Of a stretch of DNA of 64,000 nt, positions 36,791 through 45,648 are shown one piece after another. The notes below the pieces were generated by a model that ran no database searches, had not been told where the DNA came from, and saw only the letters and a list, made by a program, of their open reading frames with translations. Source of the DNA: Methanomassiliicoccales archaeon RumEn M2 (GTDB lineage Archaea; Thermoplasmatota; Thermoplasmata; Methanomassiliicoccales; Methanomethylophilaceae). Each line of letters begins with the position of its first letter. Position 1 is the first letter of the stretch. The stretch lies in contig LJKL01000008.1 of NCBI GenBank assembly GCA_001421175.1, forward strand, positions 16,001-80,000. The letters are read 5' to 3'. The position numbers were made by a program, and so were the translations under genes.

Positions 36791-37552
36791 ATGCATATGT
36801 TAGAAATCAAAGATCTCCATGTTGAGGCCGGGGGCAGGGAGATCCTTAAAGGGGTCGATCTGACTATTGACGAGGGGGAGACCATAGCCCTCTTCGGACC
36901 CAACGGCTCCGGCAAATCCACTCTCATGGCTGCAATAATGGGATATGCATACTGCAAGGTCACCCGCGGGAGCATATTCTTCGAAGGGAAGGAGATAACC
37001 CACCTGCCGGTGGATGAGCGCGCGAAGATGGGGGTCGGCATGATGATGCAGAGGCCCCCGAACGTGGTGGGTGTGAAACTGGGGGATCTCATCAAGACCA
37101 TAGCCAAGGATGATGAGGAGATCCTGAAGCAGGCCGGGGAATTCAGAATGGATAAGCACCTGGACAGGGACCTTAATGTGGGATTCTCAGGCGGCGAGAT
37201 AAAGAGGTCGGAGATCCTGCAGCTCACGGCACAGAACCCGAAACTCATCCTGCTTGACGAGCCGGAGTCCGGAGTGGATCTGGAGAGCATAGAGCTCATC
37301 GGCGAGAAGATACACGATCTGCTCTACAACACGGAGCTGTGCGGCAGAGGAAGAGCAAAGGTCAACAGATGCGTCTCGGCCCTCGTGATAACCCACACCG
37401 GGCAGATACTGGATTACATAGGGGCCGACAAAGCCTACATAATAAATGACGGCCGCATACGCTGTTCCGGTCGCCCTACGGACCTGCTGAAGGAGATAAG
37501 GGAAAAGGGTTACAAGGAGTGCATATCATGCAGAATGGTGAAACTTCCATAA
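36791..37552 (+). CDS. sufC: Fe-S cluster assembly ATPase SufC
   Basis: A 253-residue ABC ATPase: Walker A GPNGSGKS (about 36-43), QRPPNVVGVK in the Q-loop, FSGGEIKRSEI as signature and LLDEPESGVDLE as Walker B, all typical of SufC. It powers cluster building on the SufBC scaffold. ATG at 36791 and two codons later are both possible. It overlaps sufB by 25 nt. Cysteines in the C-terminal tail (CISCRM) are unusual and come from the overlap region. Confidence 0.92.
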   Translation: MHMLEIKDLHVEAGGREILKGVDLTIDEGETIALFGPNGSGKSTLMAAIMGYAYCKVTRGSIFFEGKEITHLPVDERAKMGVGMMMQRPPNVVGVKLGDLIKTIAKDDEEILKQAGEFRMDKHLDRDLNVGFSGGEIKRSEILQLTAQNPKLILLDEPESGVDLESIELIGEKIHDLLYNTELCGRGRAKVNRCVSALVITHTGQILDYIGADKAYIINDGRIRCSGRPTDLLKEIREKGYKECISCRMVKLP

Positions 37553-38742
37553 AGAAAGCCCTCGACAAGAAGGCTCAGTACGGACCCGATATCGATCTGA
37601 ACAAGTACCGGGTCGTACGGGAGCAGAAGGTCATAGACAAGCTCGAAGACGCTCCCAAGGACATAAAGGAGCGAATGGAGTCGGTGGGCATAACCTCCTC
37701 CGAAGAGCATGAGCGCGACGGGTCCATAATGTTCATAGACAACAAGATAAGCCATTGCAGCAACAAGGCCCCGGAGGGCGTGGAGATCATGCCCGTTAAG
37801 AAGGCCATGGAGAAGTATGAATGGCTCAAGGACTACAGCTGGAAGCTGGTGAGCCCTGATAAGGATAAGTACACCGCCAAGACCTATGAGGAGGATGCCG
37901 ACGGCACCTTTGTGAGAGTGAAAGCGGGCTATCATGTCAAGAACCCCATACAGGCCTGCATGATGCTGGGCACCGATAAGGGCATGCAGACCCTCCACAA
38001 CATATTCATCATCGAGGAGGGGGCACATGCGGAGATGATATCCGGATGCACCACGGGATCCCATGCAGACGACGGTCTGCACATCGGGGTCTCAGAGATA
38101 TACGTCAAAGAAGGCGCATACTTCTCCTATTCCATGATCCACAACTGGGGCCCGAAGACCTCCGTACGTCCCAGGACCGGGATACAGATGGAGAAGGATT
38201 CCAGGCTGATCAACAACTACGTGATACTGAATCCTGTGGCCACAGTGCAGTCGGCACCGACCGCATGGCTTAACGGAGAGGGCGCGAGCTGTCAGTTCAA
38301 CACCATTTGCCTGGCACATCCCGGAGCGGATATAGACAGCGGGGGAACCGTCATCCTCAATGCCCCGGGCACCGGGGCGGAGATAGTCTCCAGGAGCATA
38401 ACCAAGGGAGGGAGGATGATGGCCCGCGGGCGCCTGGTCGGCAACTCACCCCGCGTCAAGGCCCACCTGGAATGCAAGAGCATCGTGCTCCAGGACGGGG
38501 GTCAGACCCTTGCTGTCCCGGAGCTCGAGACGAGCTTCGCAGACGTGGACATGACCCACGAAGCGGCTGTCGGGAAGATAGCCAGGGATCAGATCGAGTA
38601 TCTGATGACCAGAGGACTGTCCGAGGATCAGGCTGTAGGGATGATCATAAGGGGATTCCTGGTTGGCGGCATAAAGGGCCTGCCCAAGGAGCTGACGGAC
38701 GAGATAAACGATGCGATAGAGAGATCTGATCTGGGTCAGTGA
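37528..38742 (+). CDS. sufB: Fe-S cluster assembly scaffold SufB
   Basis: A 404-residue SufB/SufD-family beta-helix protein starting MQNGETSIKKALDKKAQYGP. Conserved parts include HNIFIIEEGAHAEMISGC, YFSYSMIHNWG and GGRMMARGRLVGNSPRVKAH with LECKSIVLQD. It is the only SufB/D gene here, so with SufC it makes the minimal two-gene SUF (SmsCB) system typical of methanogens. No cysteine desulfurase or SufE is adjacent, as in other methanogens that use sulfide directly. Confidence 0.92.
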   Translation: MQNGETSIKKALDKKAQYGPDIDLNKYRVVREQKVIDKLEDAPKDIKERMESVGITSSEEHERDGSIMFIDNKISHCSNKAPEGVEIMPVKKAMEKYEWLKDYSWKLVSPDKDKYTAKTYEEDADGTFVRVKAGYHVKNPIQACMMLGTDKGMQTLHNIFIIEEGAHAEMISGCTTGSHADDGLHIGVSEIYVKEGAYFSYSMIHNWGPKTSVRPRTGIQMEKDSRLINNYVILNPVATVQSAPTAWLNGEGASCQFNTICLAHPGADIDSGGTVILNAPGTGAEIVSRSITKGGRMMARGRLVGNSPRVKAHLECKSIVLQDGGQTLAVPELETSFADVDMTHEAAVGKIARDQIEYLMTRGLSEDQAVGMIIRGFLVGGIKGLPKELTDEINDAIERSDLGQ

Positions 38743-39167
38743 TCCGTCTCGGTCCCGGGAGGATCGACCCTCTGCCCCATGGCACGCCTGTCCACTGCAT
38801 GGAGGACGTTACCGTCCTCATCACGGAACGAGGTGTAAACGCCTATGGGGCCTCTGAGAGGATCTCTGACGAATACCACGCCCTCGTCTATGAATCGCCT
38901 GTGAAGATCATAGGGGTTGTCCACCCCGAGGATGATCCCCGTATCCACGCCGAAGATCTGGCTCTTCCTGAGTACCAGATAGAATCCCTTCCTTCCGACC
39001 ACAGCGGTCTCTCCGTCATCTGATACCAGGTCCATCTTCAGGACCCTGTTGTAGAACCGGGAGGAGCTCCCTGTATCCCTCACAGGTATGAATGCTCCCG
39101 CCAGGCTCTCAGGCAGACCTTCCACTGTGTACTCGAAGGAACCTCCGCTAGGATCTCCCAAAGGCAT
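38736..39167 (-). CDS. VOC (glyoxalase/dioxygenase-like) domain protein
   Basis: A 143-residue single VOC domain: AGAFIPVRDTGSSSRFYNRV near residues 24-43, GRKGFYLVLRKSQIF in the middle and GVYTSFRDEDGNVLHAVDR near the end. The pattern places H/E-type metal ligands loosely and the substrate is unknown. It overlaps sufB by 7 nt at the 3' end and is divergent from mrp. A stand-alone enzyme or resistance-type binding protein. Confidence 0.78.
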   Translation of the reverse strand: MPLGDPSGGSFEYTVEGLPESLAGAFIPVRDTGSSSRFYNRVLKMDLVSDDGETAVVGRKGFYLVLRKSQIFGVDTGIILGVDNPYDLHRRFIDEGVVFVRDPLRGPIGVYTSFRDEDGNVLHAVDRRAMGQRVDPPGTETDH

Positions 39168-39254
39168 GCTTCAAGAATACCGATTCCGCATTAAACAGAT
39201 TCCGCCCCGCAACGACAAAACCTATTACCTGCAAGTCATACCCGGGAGCTGAAG

Positions 39255-40081
39255 GTGTCTGATTTGGCAAAACCGATGATCAGTGAAGACGGGTTCAAGC
39301 TCCAGGAGAGCCTTGATAAGATAAAGCACATCATAATCGTGCTCAGCGGCAAGGGCGGCGTAGGGAAGAGCACGGTCTCTGCCAACCTGGCAGCCACGCT
39401 GTCCATGAGAGGCTATCAGGTGGGCCTGATGGATGTGGACATAACAGGGCCCAACATCCCCAAGATGTTCGGCATAGAGGATGAGGGTCTTGATGTCCAG
39501 GGAGAGAAGCTCATACCCGTATCTGTTCCGCCATCGATGAAGATCATGTCCATGGCATTCCTTCTGCAGACCAGGGATACCCCGGTCCTTTGGAGGGGTC
39601 CTGTGAAGATGACCGCCATCAGGCAGTTCATAGAGGATGTCCGCTGGGGAGATCTGGATTATCTCGTCATAGATATGCCGCCGGGAACCGGGGACGAGGC
39701 TTTGTCCATCGTGCAGCTGATCCCGAAGGCGGACGGCATAATCATAGTGACGACACCTCAGGAGGTCTCGCTTCTCGATGCTCGCAAATCGGTGACCTTC
39801 TCTGCCCAGTCCCAGATACCCATCATCGGCTGGTGGAGAACATGAGCGGTTTCATATGTCCCCACTGCGGCGAGAGAACGGACATATTCAAATCCGGCGG
39901 AGGAGAGGCCGCTGCGAAGGAGCTGAACATGCAGTTCCTGGGCAAAGTGCCGATCGAGCCCGGCGTCGGTATTTCCGGGGACAAGGGCATGCCCATTGTC
40001 ATCGATGATCCTGACTCGGAATCCGCGAAGGCTTTCGAGAGGATAGCGGACAGAGTGATCAAGACCGTGGAGATGAAATGA
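39255..40081 (+). CDS. Mrp/NBP35-family Fe-S carrier ATPase (one frame break)
   Basis: About 275 residues. P-loop [19 protein letters not shown] near 30-48, [31 protein letters not shown], then after the break [20 protein letters not shown] with the CxxC that holds a shared [4Fe-4S] cluster. The break is near 39830: one more C gives IIGLVENMSG. The start is GTG at 39255 with GGAG upstream, or the ATG seven codons later. ApbC/Nbp35 proteins carry and insert Fe-S clusters, in line with the nearby sufCB. The end overlaps the next gene by ATGA. Confidence 0.88.
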
Positions 40082-40412
40082 AGATCGGTGTGGTGGCCGA
40101 AGGGGACGACCTGTCGTCCCTGGTGGCTGAGGACTTCGGTCATGCGGAGTACTTCCTGATAGTGGATTACGACACCTATGACTACACTGTCGTGAAGAAC
40201 GAATTCGCCAATTCCGTAGGCGCGGGCATGAAGGTGGCTGATGCCATAATCGGCTTGGGCGTGGATGCGGTGATAGTCGGAGGAATAGGCTCCCACGGAT
40301 ACGATAAGCTCAAGAATGCCGGCATAAGGGTGTCCTCGATGAGGAAGGTACCGTGGAAGAAGTGCTGGATATATTCAAGAGAAGAGAGGAGCAGCGCAGG
40401 AAGTTCCAGTGA
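40078..40412 (+). CDS. NifX/NifB-like dinitrogenase-cofactor-family protein (one frame break)
   Basis: About 111 residues. The core [32 protein letters not shown] and [17 protein letters not shown] is the NifX/NafY fold found widely in archaea next to Mrp proteins. Near 40335 the frame changes and the natural C-terminus [19 protein letters not shown] ends at 40412, directly beside the queE end; the direct frame instead runs on antisense to queE. Probably binds metal clusters or cofactors; a nitrogenase is not implied. Confidence 0.8.
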
Positions 40413-41037
40413 TCATACTCCGGTCCTGTTACCCCATATGATCTTGTGCAGCTGCGGCAGGACCCTCACCGGCAGCCGCCTTCCCAGGACGTCCTCCGCC
40501 AGCGGCTCAAGGTCCATGCCCCCCCACGGGGGAGAATATGCATTCGCATACGGGAGCGTACTTCTCCATCACTTCGATGGCGTAGCTCATGTCCGCATAA
40601 TCGGCGAGTATGAACTTGAGCTGATCCTTCTCCCTGAGCAGGCCTATGTTATCGAACAGCATACGGTCCTGCATCCCGGAGCTGGGACATTTGATGTCCA
40701 TGCTTATTATTATCCTGTCTGAAGAGGGGACCTTCGACAGATCCACAGAGCCGTTGGTCTCCAGGACCACTTTCTTGCCGTCGTTGGCCAGGACCTCCAA
40801 CAGCTCCGGGCAGTCCTTCTGCAGCATGGGTTCCCCTCCGGTTACGCATATGTGCTCCTCATCCTCTGCCAATTCCCGGATGTCCCCGACGCTGAGCTCC
40901 CTGCCCCCTTCCATCGCATACATCGTATCGCACCATGAGCATTGAAGATTGCATCCCGTCGTCCTTATGAACAGGGTCGGGAACCCGATGGTCTTGCCCT
41001 CCCCCTGTATCGATCTGAAAATCTCACATATCTTCAT
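40413..41037 (-). CDS. queE: 7-carboxy-7-deazaguanine synthase QueE (one frame break)
   Basis: A radical SAM enzyme of about 207 residues: MKICEIFRSIQGEGKTIGFP is the family start, CNLQCSWC places the cluster cysteines at 29, 33 and 36, then VTGGEPMLQ. The frame breaks at the C7 run 40519-40525; one base less gives GGMDLEPLAEDVLG and the usual ending LPQLHKIIWGNRTGV, with the stop at 40413-40415. It makes the 7-deazaguanine core for archaeosine (and preQ0) from carboxy-tetrahydropterin. Last gene of the L10e-dph2-mtxX-queDCE operon. Confidence 0.9.
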
Positions 41038-41041
41038 CGGA

Positions 41042-41722
41042 TCACTCGTACTCTATATCATCCCGGAAACCGGCTTCCTCGAATCCTTTGAGGCGAAGTA
41101 TGCAGGAATCGCATCTGCCGCACGCCTTCTCCCCGCCTTCGTAGCATGACCATGTGAGATGGAGGGGCGCCCCCAGAGCTTTGCCCAGCTTCACGATCTC
41201 GGCCTTGGACATTTCGAGTATCGGCGTCTCTATCCTTATCGGTCGGCCTTCCGCGCCCGCCTTGGTGCCCGCTGAGAGCATCTTCCTGAAAGCTTCGAAG
41301 AACCCGGGCCTGCAGTCCGGGTATCCTGAATAGTCCACTACATTGGCACCTATGTATATCCTGTCCGCATCCACGGATTCACACAGTCCGGCAGCCACGG
41401 ACAGCATTATGATATTCCTTGCTGGCACATAGGTATCCGGTATATCGGAGCCTATTTCCTCCCTGCCCTCCGGTATATCCATATCGGGATTCGTGAGAGC
41501 GGATCTGAACATGCTGAGGTCGATATCGACCACGACATGCCTTACCCCGTAATGCTCGGCGACCGCCCTGGCTGAATCCAGCTCACGGGAGTGCCTCTGG
41601 CCGTACCTGAAGCTTAGTGCGACGGCATCGCATCCCTCATCCAGGGCCTTGGCCAGTACCGTGGTCGAGTCCAAACCCCCGGAAAGAAGGACAACAGCCC
41701 TTACAGATCCTTTGTGCACCAT
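41042..41722 (-). CDS. queC: 7-cyano-7-deazaguanine (preQ0) synthase QueC
   Basis: A 226-residue ATP pyrophosphatase: PP-loop VVLLSGGLDSTTVLA near residues 10-24 and the zinc site CYEGGEKACGRCDSCILR near the C-terminus. It makes preQ0, the precursor that archaea place at position 15 of tRNA for archaeosine. It overlaps queD by 22 nt if the start is 41722; a GTG six codons later is another possible start. Frame intact. Confidence 0.93.
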   Translation of the reverse strand: MVHKGSVRAVVLLSGGLDSTTVLAKALDEGCDAVALSFRYGQRHSRELDSARAVAEHYGVRHVVVDIDLSMFRSALTNPDMDIPEGREEIGSDIPDTYVPARNIIMLSVAAGLCESVDADRIYIGANVVDYSGYPDCRPGFFEAFRKMLSAGTKAGAEGRPIRIETPILEMSKAEIVKLGKALGAPLHLTWSCYEGGEKACGRCDSCILRLKGFEEAGFRDDIEYE

Positions 41723-42174
41723 GCGGTCTGCCCCCTCTCCTCATCCAGGCCGATGGCCACTCTTTTCACGTTGGAGGGGAAGCGAACATCCGCAACGAGC
41801 CTGTCGGCCAGCATCCGGGACATCTCCTCAGCTGTTGTGACAGGGACGTCCAGCATCCTCACGTCCTCCTCCGGGAAGACGTATCTTTTCCCGCATGTCA
41901 GGACCTCCACGCATCCGTCGGAGGACCTTATGCTCACATCCTTGGACTTGGCCGGCAGCAGGACCATGTGATCCATCTCGGCCGCGAAGGCCCGCAGCTC
42001 TTTCTTCAGGATCACGAAATCCATTATCATCCCGTCCTGACCTATGTCCCCTTCCAGCCTTAGCCTGAGTATGTAAGAATGCCCGTGGAGCCTGGAGCAC
42101 TTCTCATGCCTGGGTATGAAATGGCATGCAGAGAATCTTATCCCTGAATGCCCGCCGTCTATCTCTATGATCAT
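41701..42174 (-). CDS. queD: 6-carboxy-tetrahydropterin synthase QueD (PTPS family)
   Basis: A 157-residue PTPS-fold protein: ACHFIPRHEKCSRLHGHSY holds the catalytic cysteine and the zinc-binding HGH, and MIMDFVILKKEL follows as expected. It supplies 6-carboxy-tetrahydropterin for QueE. The ATGA overlap with mtxX shows coupling. The family also has archaeal pterin enzymes, but the direct link to queC and queE supports QueD. Confidence 0.9.
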   Translation of the reverse strand: MIIEIDGGHSGIRFSACHFIPRHEKCSRLHGHSYILRLRLEGDIGQDGMIMDFVILKKELRAFAAEMDHMVLLPAKSKDVSIRSSDGCVEVLTCGKRYVFPEEDVRMLDVPVTTAEEMSRMLADRLVADVRFPSNVKRVAIGLDEERGQTAWCTKDL

Positions 42175-42923
42175 TTCCTTCCCTCCGTGAGTTTCATCGC
42201 CAACGCTATCGAATCCCTGTAATCCGTCTTAGCACGCGACGTGTCTACGTATATTCTCTCTGAGTTCACCAGGGGTGCCCCGAGCGCCGCCGCACCCCCT
42301 AAGAAGTGCAGGGCCCTGAATATTATGTTCCCCGATATGCCGTCCGGTGCTATTATCAGATCGGCTTCTGATGCCGCGGATTCCAGAAGGATCTCGGCAT
42401 CATATGCGTCGTATCCCTTCCCCCTGAGAGCCTTCACGACCTCGCCTGCATCCTCTATGGTCCTGTCCACCATCCTGTGGCGACCCATATCCTCTGACCT
42501 GCCTCCGGACATGACCGCGATCCTCTCCCCCATGCCTATGCGCCTCATCAGGGATACTGTTCTGACTGCGATATCCACCTTCTGATCCACGGTCCATCCT
42601 TCATCGACTCCCACAGGTGCCAGGAAGAACATCTTCCCTCCCGCGGGCTCCAGGAGCACGCTTCGCTCCAAGTATGAAAGACCCAGCGCCCTCCTCAGCT
42701 TGGGCAGCAGCAGAGAGGACGACATGTTGCCGCGAACAGCGGCATCGATCCTTCCCGAGACCAGATCGGAGACCAGCTCATCAGCATCCCTGTAGACGAT
42801 GGCGCCCATGGCCTCCGCACTGCTCTCAACGCAATCCGAGTCCGCACTGCTCCCGATACCGACGGTGACCTCGGGCAGTCCGCTTGCGATAAGTGACTCG
42901 GCGTTCCACATGCCTCTCTCCAT
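42171..42923 (-). CDS. mtxX: Methanogenesis marker protein 4 (MtxX)
   Basis: A 250-residue protein related to phosphate acetyl/butyryltransferases. Family segments include RIDAAVRGNMSSSLLLPKL, ERIAVMSGGRSEDMGRH and ADLIIAPDGISGNIIFRALH. MtxX occurs only in methanogens and was first noted beside methyltransferase genes, but its reaction is unknown. Here it is embedded between dph2 and queD in a translation-related operon, far from the other marker genes. The start may be 42923 or the ATG four codons later. Confidence 0.83.
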   Translation of the reverse strand: MERGMWNAESLIASGLPEVTVGIGSSADSDCVESSAEAMGAIVYRDADELVSDLVSGRIDAAVRGNMSSSLLLPKLRRALGLSYLERSVLLEPAGGKMFFLAPVGVDEGWTVDQKVDIAVRTVSLMRRIGMGERIAVMSGGRSEDMGRHRMVDRTIEDAGEVVKALRGKGYDAYDAEILLESAASEADLIIAPDGISGNIIFRALHFLGGAAALGAPLVNSERIYVDTSRAKTDYRDSIALAMKLTEGRK

Positions 42924-42932
42924 GCTTTCCGC

Positions 42933-43928
42933 TTATTTTAATCCTGACTGAGGGGACCTTATCTCGTCTATTATGTAATCATCCCAGTTCCTTAGTCCCA
43001 GGGCTATCTCCGCCTCAGGAGGCGTCAGCACCGGCTTGGAGTATCTGGCTGAATCATCAAGAGCTATCCTGGGACATCCTGTTATGACGTACACATCCGC
43101 ATCCGCATAGACCGACAGGGCATCGGGGCCTATCTCCGTCATTCTGACCTTGTATGCCTCCTTTCCCGCGGATACCGCTTTCCTGATAACGGAATCGGCG
43201 AGGGCTGTCCTGTCCTGCCCCTTCTTCGAGCAGACCACAATCAGGTATCTCTGTGCCGATCTGGCTCTTTCAATGGCAGCGAATCTCCTCCTCAACAACC
43301 GGTCCTTGAGATCGGCGATCCGCCTGTGCTCTCCCGTTATCGGATTGAGAACCGTCACTTCAACATCCGTGCCCAAGGCGGCGGCCAGCGGATGGAAGTC
43401 CCCCTCTCCGATGAAGAGGATGTGCTCCGCCTCGCCGGGCATGGCGCTGCTGTTGCAACCGAGAGCCTGCCCCGGACAGAGTATCCTGGCGTCGCCCCCG
43501 GAGACCAGAACCTCCTTGCCGGCAGCCTCCAATATCTCTCTGGCTCTTTTGATGCCCGGTACATATTGCACTGTGGCCATCAGGCCCACCTTATGCGGGA
43601 GGCTGTCCGCGATCGCGGAGACATGAGACCCTATGTCCCCTTCGTAGAATGCCTCCACGTACATCACGTCCGGGTCGTCCCCCTGAGACGGTATCGGGGA
43701 ATGACCGAAATGCACCAGGGCATCCGCGGTTCCCCTGTACTCGAATATATCGCAGGCCCCGTAGCACGGGTCGCCTACTATGAAGAATGATGCGCCGGTC
43801 CTCTCCGAAAGTCTCCGGGAGACCTCGATCGCTTTGGATTTGAGGCCCTCCGGGAATTGGAGAGCTACGCGCGCGTAACCTCTTGATATTATCCAATCAG
43901 CTGCTTCGTCCAATCTGAGATCGAACAT
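42933..43928 (-). CDS. dph2: 2-(3-amino-3-carboxypropyl)histidine synthase (Dph2)
   Basis: A 331-residue noncanonical radical SAM enzyme that starts diphthamide synthesis on elongation factor 2. The three cluster cysteines are at 59 (CYGACDI), 158 (ALGCNSS) and 285 (ITGCPRIAL), each in its own domain as in archaeal Dph2 homodimers. It follows the L10e gene by 3 nt, both linked to translation. Frame intact. Confidence 0.92.
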   Translation of the reverse strand: MFDLRLDEAADWIISRGYARVALQFPEGLKSKAIEVSRRLSERTGASFFIVGDPCYGACDIFEYRGTADALVHFGHSPIPSQGDDPDVMYVEAFYEGDIGSHVSAIADSLPHKVGLMATVQYVPGIKRAREILEAAGKEVLVSGGDARILCPGQALGCNSSAMPGEAEHILFIGEGDFHPLAAALGTDVEVTVLNPITGEHRRIADLKDRLLRRRFAAIERARSAQRYLIVVCSKKGQDRTALADSVIRKAVSAGKEAYKVRMTEIGPDALSVYADADVYVITGCPRIALDDSARYSKPVLTPPEAEIALGLRNWDDYIIDEIRSPQSGLK

Positions 43929-43931
43929 CGC

Positions 43932-44450
43932 TCAGATAACGAGTTCCTTGCCCTTCTCTATCGAGACGTAGCAGGGCGTGGGGTACTTCATGGAAGCTTT
44001 CCAAAGGGCGATCTTCGCTGACTTGAAACCCTGGGGGTTGCAGTAGATCGTCATTATGGTCTGATCGGATTTCATCCTCGCGGCAGTTCCCACATTCTTA
44101 CCGAACGCATTGCGCATTCCGCTGGAGACACGGTCGGCACCTGCTCCGGTGGCGAGCTTGTTCTCCCTGAGAACGATGTGGGGATAGACATTGACCTTGA
44201 GGTGATAGTTGGTGCTCCCTACTTCCTTGGACAGGAGTCTGTTCGCGGCGATACGGCCGGCCTCCAATGCGGTGTGCCTGACCTGAACGTGATTCTTGAC
44301 CCTGAGGGTAAGAACGACAGGGAAGTCTGTGTTCAGGTTGCCCATGTCATATTGGCTAATCCTGTTGTTGGGGACTCCACCCATGTATTTTCTGCGGGTG
44401 TAGGCCTGACCTTTTACCTGTCTGTACATTACTGCGGGCTTTCTTGCCAT
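43932..44450 (-). CDS. rpl10e: Large ribosomal subunit protein L10e (uL16)
   Basis: A 172-residue ribosomal protein starting MARKPAVMYRQVKGQAYTRR, with GVPNNRISQYDMGN and VYPHIVLRENKLATGAGADR, the loop near the ribosomal P site. It heads the operon with dph2, mtxX, queD, queC and queE. The leader is about 20 nt with GGTGAT before the ATG. Normal family length. Confidence 0.96.
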   Translation of the reverse strand: MARKPAVMYRQVKGQAYTRRKYMGGVPNNRISQYDMGNLNTDFPVVLTLRVKNHVQVRHTALEAGRIAANRLLSKEVGSTNYHLKVNVYPHIVLRENKLATGAGADRVSSGMRNAFGKNVGTAARMKSDQTIMTIYCNPQGFKSAKIALWKASMKYPTPCYVSIEKGKELVI

Positions 44451-44492
44451 GATATCACCGTTGTTTGAGCGAGAGCAGACAATCCCGAGATT

Positions 44493-44502
44493 GTATTTAA
44501 AG
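44493..44502 (-). promoter_or_regulatory. TATA box of the rpl10e operon
   Basis: The minus strand reads CTTTAAATAC, about 47 nt before the ATG, giving a leader of about 20 nt. It is a strong consensus box, as expected for a ribosomal protein gene. Confidence 0.6.
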
Positions 44503-44581
44503 ACTGTTGCACCCGCGGATACACAACAAGCCCTTCCATACCCAACACCGATATAATGGTTGTGCCGACGCGCGCACGGAC

Positions 44582-44591
44582 AATATAAATA
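44582..44591 (+). promoter_or_regulatory. TATA box for the rightward operon at 44.6 kb
   Basis: AATATAAATA lies about 50 nt before the ATG at 44637; the leader would be about 20-25 nt and includes GGGAGGGTG as Shine-Dalgarno sequence. Confidence 0.55.
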
Positions 44592-44636
44592 TAATCTTGA
44601 CAGACGTACGGTTTCAAAGGGAAGGGAGGGTGCAGA

Positions 44637-45638
44637 ATGAGCAAATTCACAGTGAATATCGTGCCAAAGGGCGACGATAAAAGGATCCCGGTGAAGCTGG
44701 CGGGTCAGATTATGGTGGGTATGCAGGACCTGCTGTACCGCATCGGCGAATATGTCATGTCCGAAGAGCTTAGGGCTCAGGGCCCCATCGACCGGGGCCT
44801 TCTGTCCAAATTCACATTATACATAGACTCCGCGGGCGGGATGGGTCTGAAGGCCACCTCGGACAGGCCTGAGACGAGAGGCTACGGCAACATAGTGGAC
44901 GATGCTTTGGGATTGCTCGAGAGGACCATGGACGCCCTCGGCAGCGGCATAGGCGGATACTGGATGGATGATCACTATTCCAACCCCTTCTACAGGAACT
45001 CCGTGATATACGACATACTGGCACTTGATGAGTGCCTCAGGGAGAGCGAGGGCTACGCCCTTGTCTACGGTTCCGGCAAGACAAAGGAGTTCGGAAGACC
45101 CAATAAAGAAAAGCTATCCGCCTTCATCAGGGACAGAGGTATGACCGGGGAGGGGGCCGCCATAGGCATTATGCAGAGCATCCCCTCGAAATCCAGGAAG
45201 AGCCCGGTGAGCCTGAGTCAGGGGAAGAGTTCCGTAAGGCTCAGGTTCGCAGACCCGTCATACGATGACATCGTGGCCGGCCCGGTGGAAGTGCGCGGCA
45301 TGCTCCGCTACAGCGACGACAACACCATACTGGACGTATCCGGCGCCAAGAGACCGGAGCCGCTCGTGACGGTCGCCTTCCGCAGGATGGTATCCGTCAA
45401 CGGAGATGTTGAGCTGAGAGCCCCCGTAGAGGCCTCCGTTTCCTATCAGGGAGATTCCTGGATGCTCAAGAACGAGGATCTGGGCATAGTGATATCAAAA
45501 CCGGATTGGGATTCTGCGGTGCAGTCCTTCCACGACTACTTCGTCTTCCTGTGGGTACACTACACCCAGGGCGCCGTCGGCGATTTCGGGGACGAGGAGA
45601 AGGAAGTCAGGGAAACCCTTATGTCCCTGGTCGTATGA
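44637..45638 (+). CDS. Conserved protein of unknown function, first gene of an RNA-processing operon
   Basis: A 333-residue soluble protein starting MSKFTVNIVPKGDDKRIPVK. The first 100 residues look helical (LAGQIMVGMQDLLYRIGEYV), the middle has two short strand-rich repeats (VRLRFADPSYDDIVAGPVEV, ELRAPVEASVSYQG) and the end an aromatic-rich helix (SFHDYFVFLWVHY). I cannot name a family. It is 10 nt before the RNase P subunit gene and followed by yhbY and serS, so a role in translation or RNA metabolism is possible by context alone. Confidence 0.7.
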   Translation: MSKFTVNIVPKGDDKRIPVKLAGQIMVGMQDLLYRIGEYVMSEELRAQGPIDRGLLSKFTLYIDSAGGMGLKATSDRPETRGYGNIVDDALGLLERTMDALGSGIGGYWMDDHYSNPFYRNSVIYDILALDECLRESEGYALVYGSGKTKEFGRPNKEKLSAFIRDRGMTGEGAAIGIMQSIPSKSRKSPVSLSQGKSSVRLRFADPSYDDIVAGPVEVRGMLRYSDDNTILDVSGAKRPEPLVTVAFRRMVSVNGDVELRAPVEASVSYQGDSWMLKNEDLGIVISKPDWDSAVQSFHDYFVFLWVHYTQGAVGDFGDEEKEVRETLMSLVV

Positions 45639-45648
45639 ATGTGAGTAT

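Noticed and set aside
40078..40412. Evidence for nitrogen fixation from the NifX-like gene
   Set aside because: This small fold is widespread in archaea without nitrogenase and no nif structural gene is in the window.
44520..44580. CACAAC ... GTTGTG repeat between the divergent L10e and 44.6-kb operons as an operator
   Set aside because: Only 6 bp with wide spacing, which is expected by chance in an intergenic region of this length.
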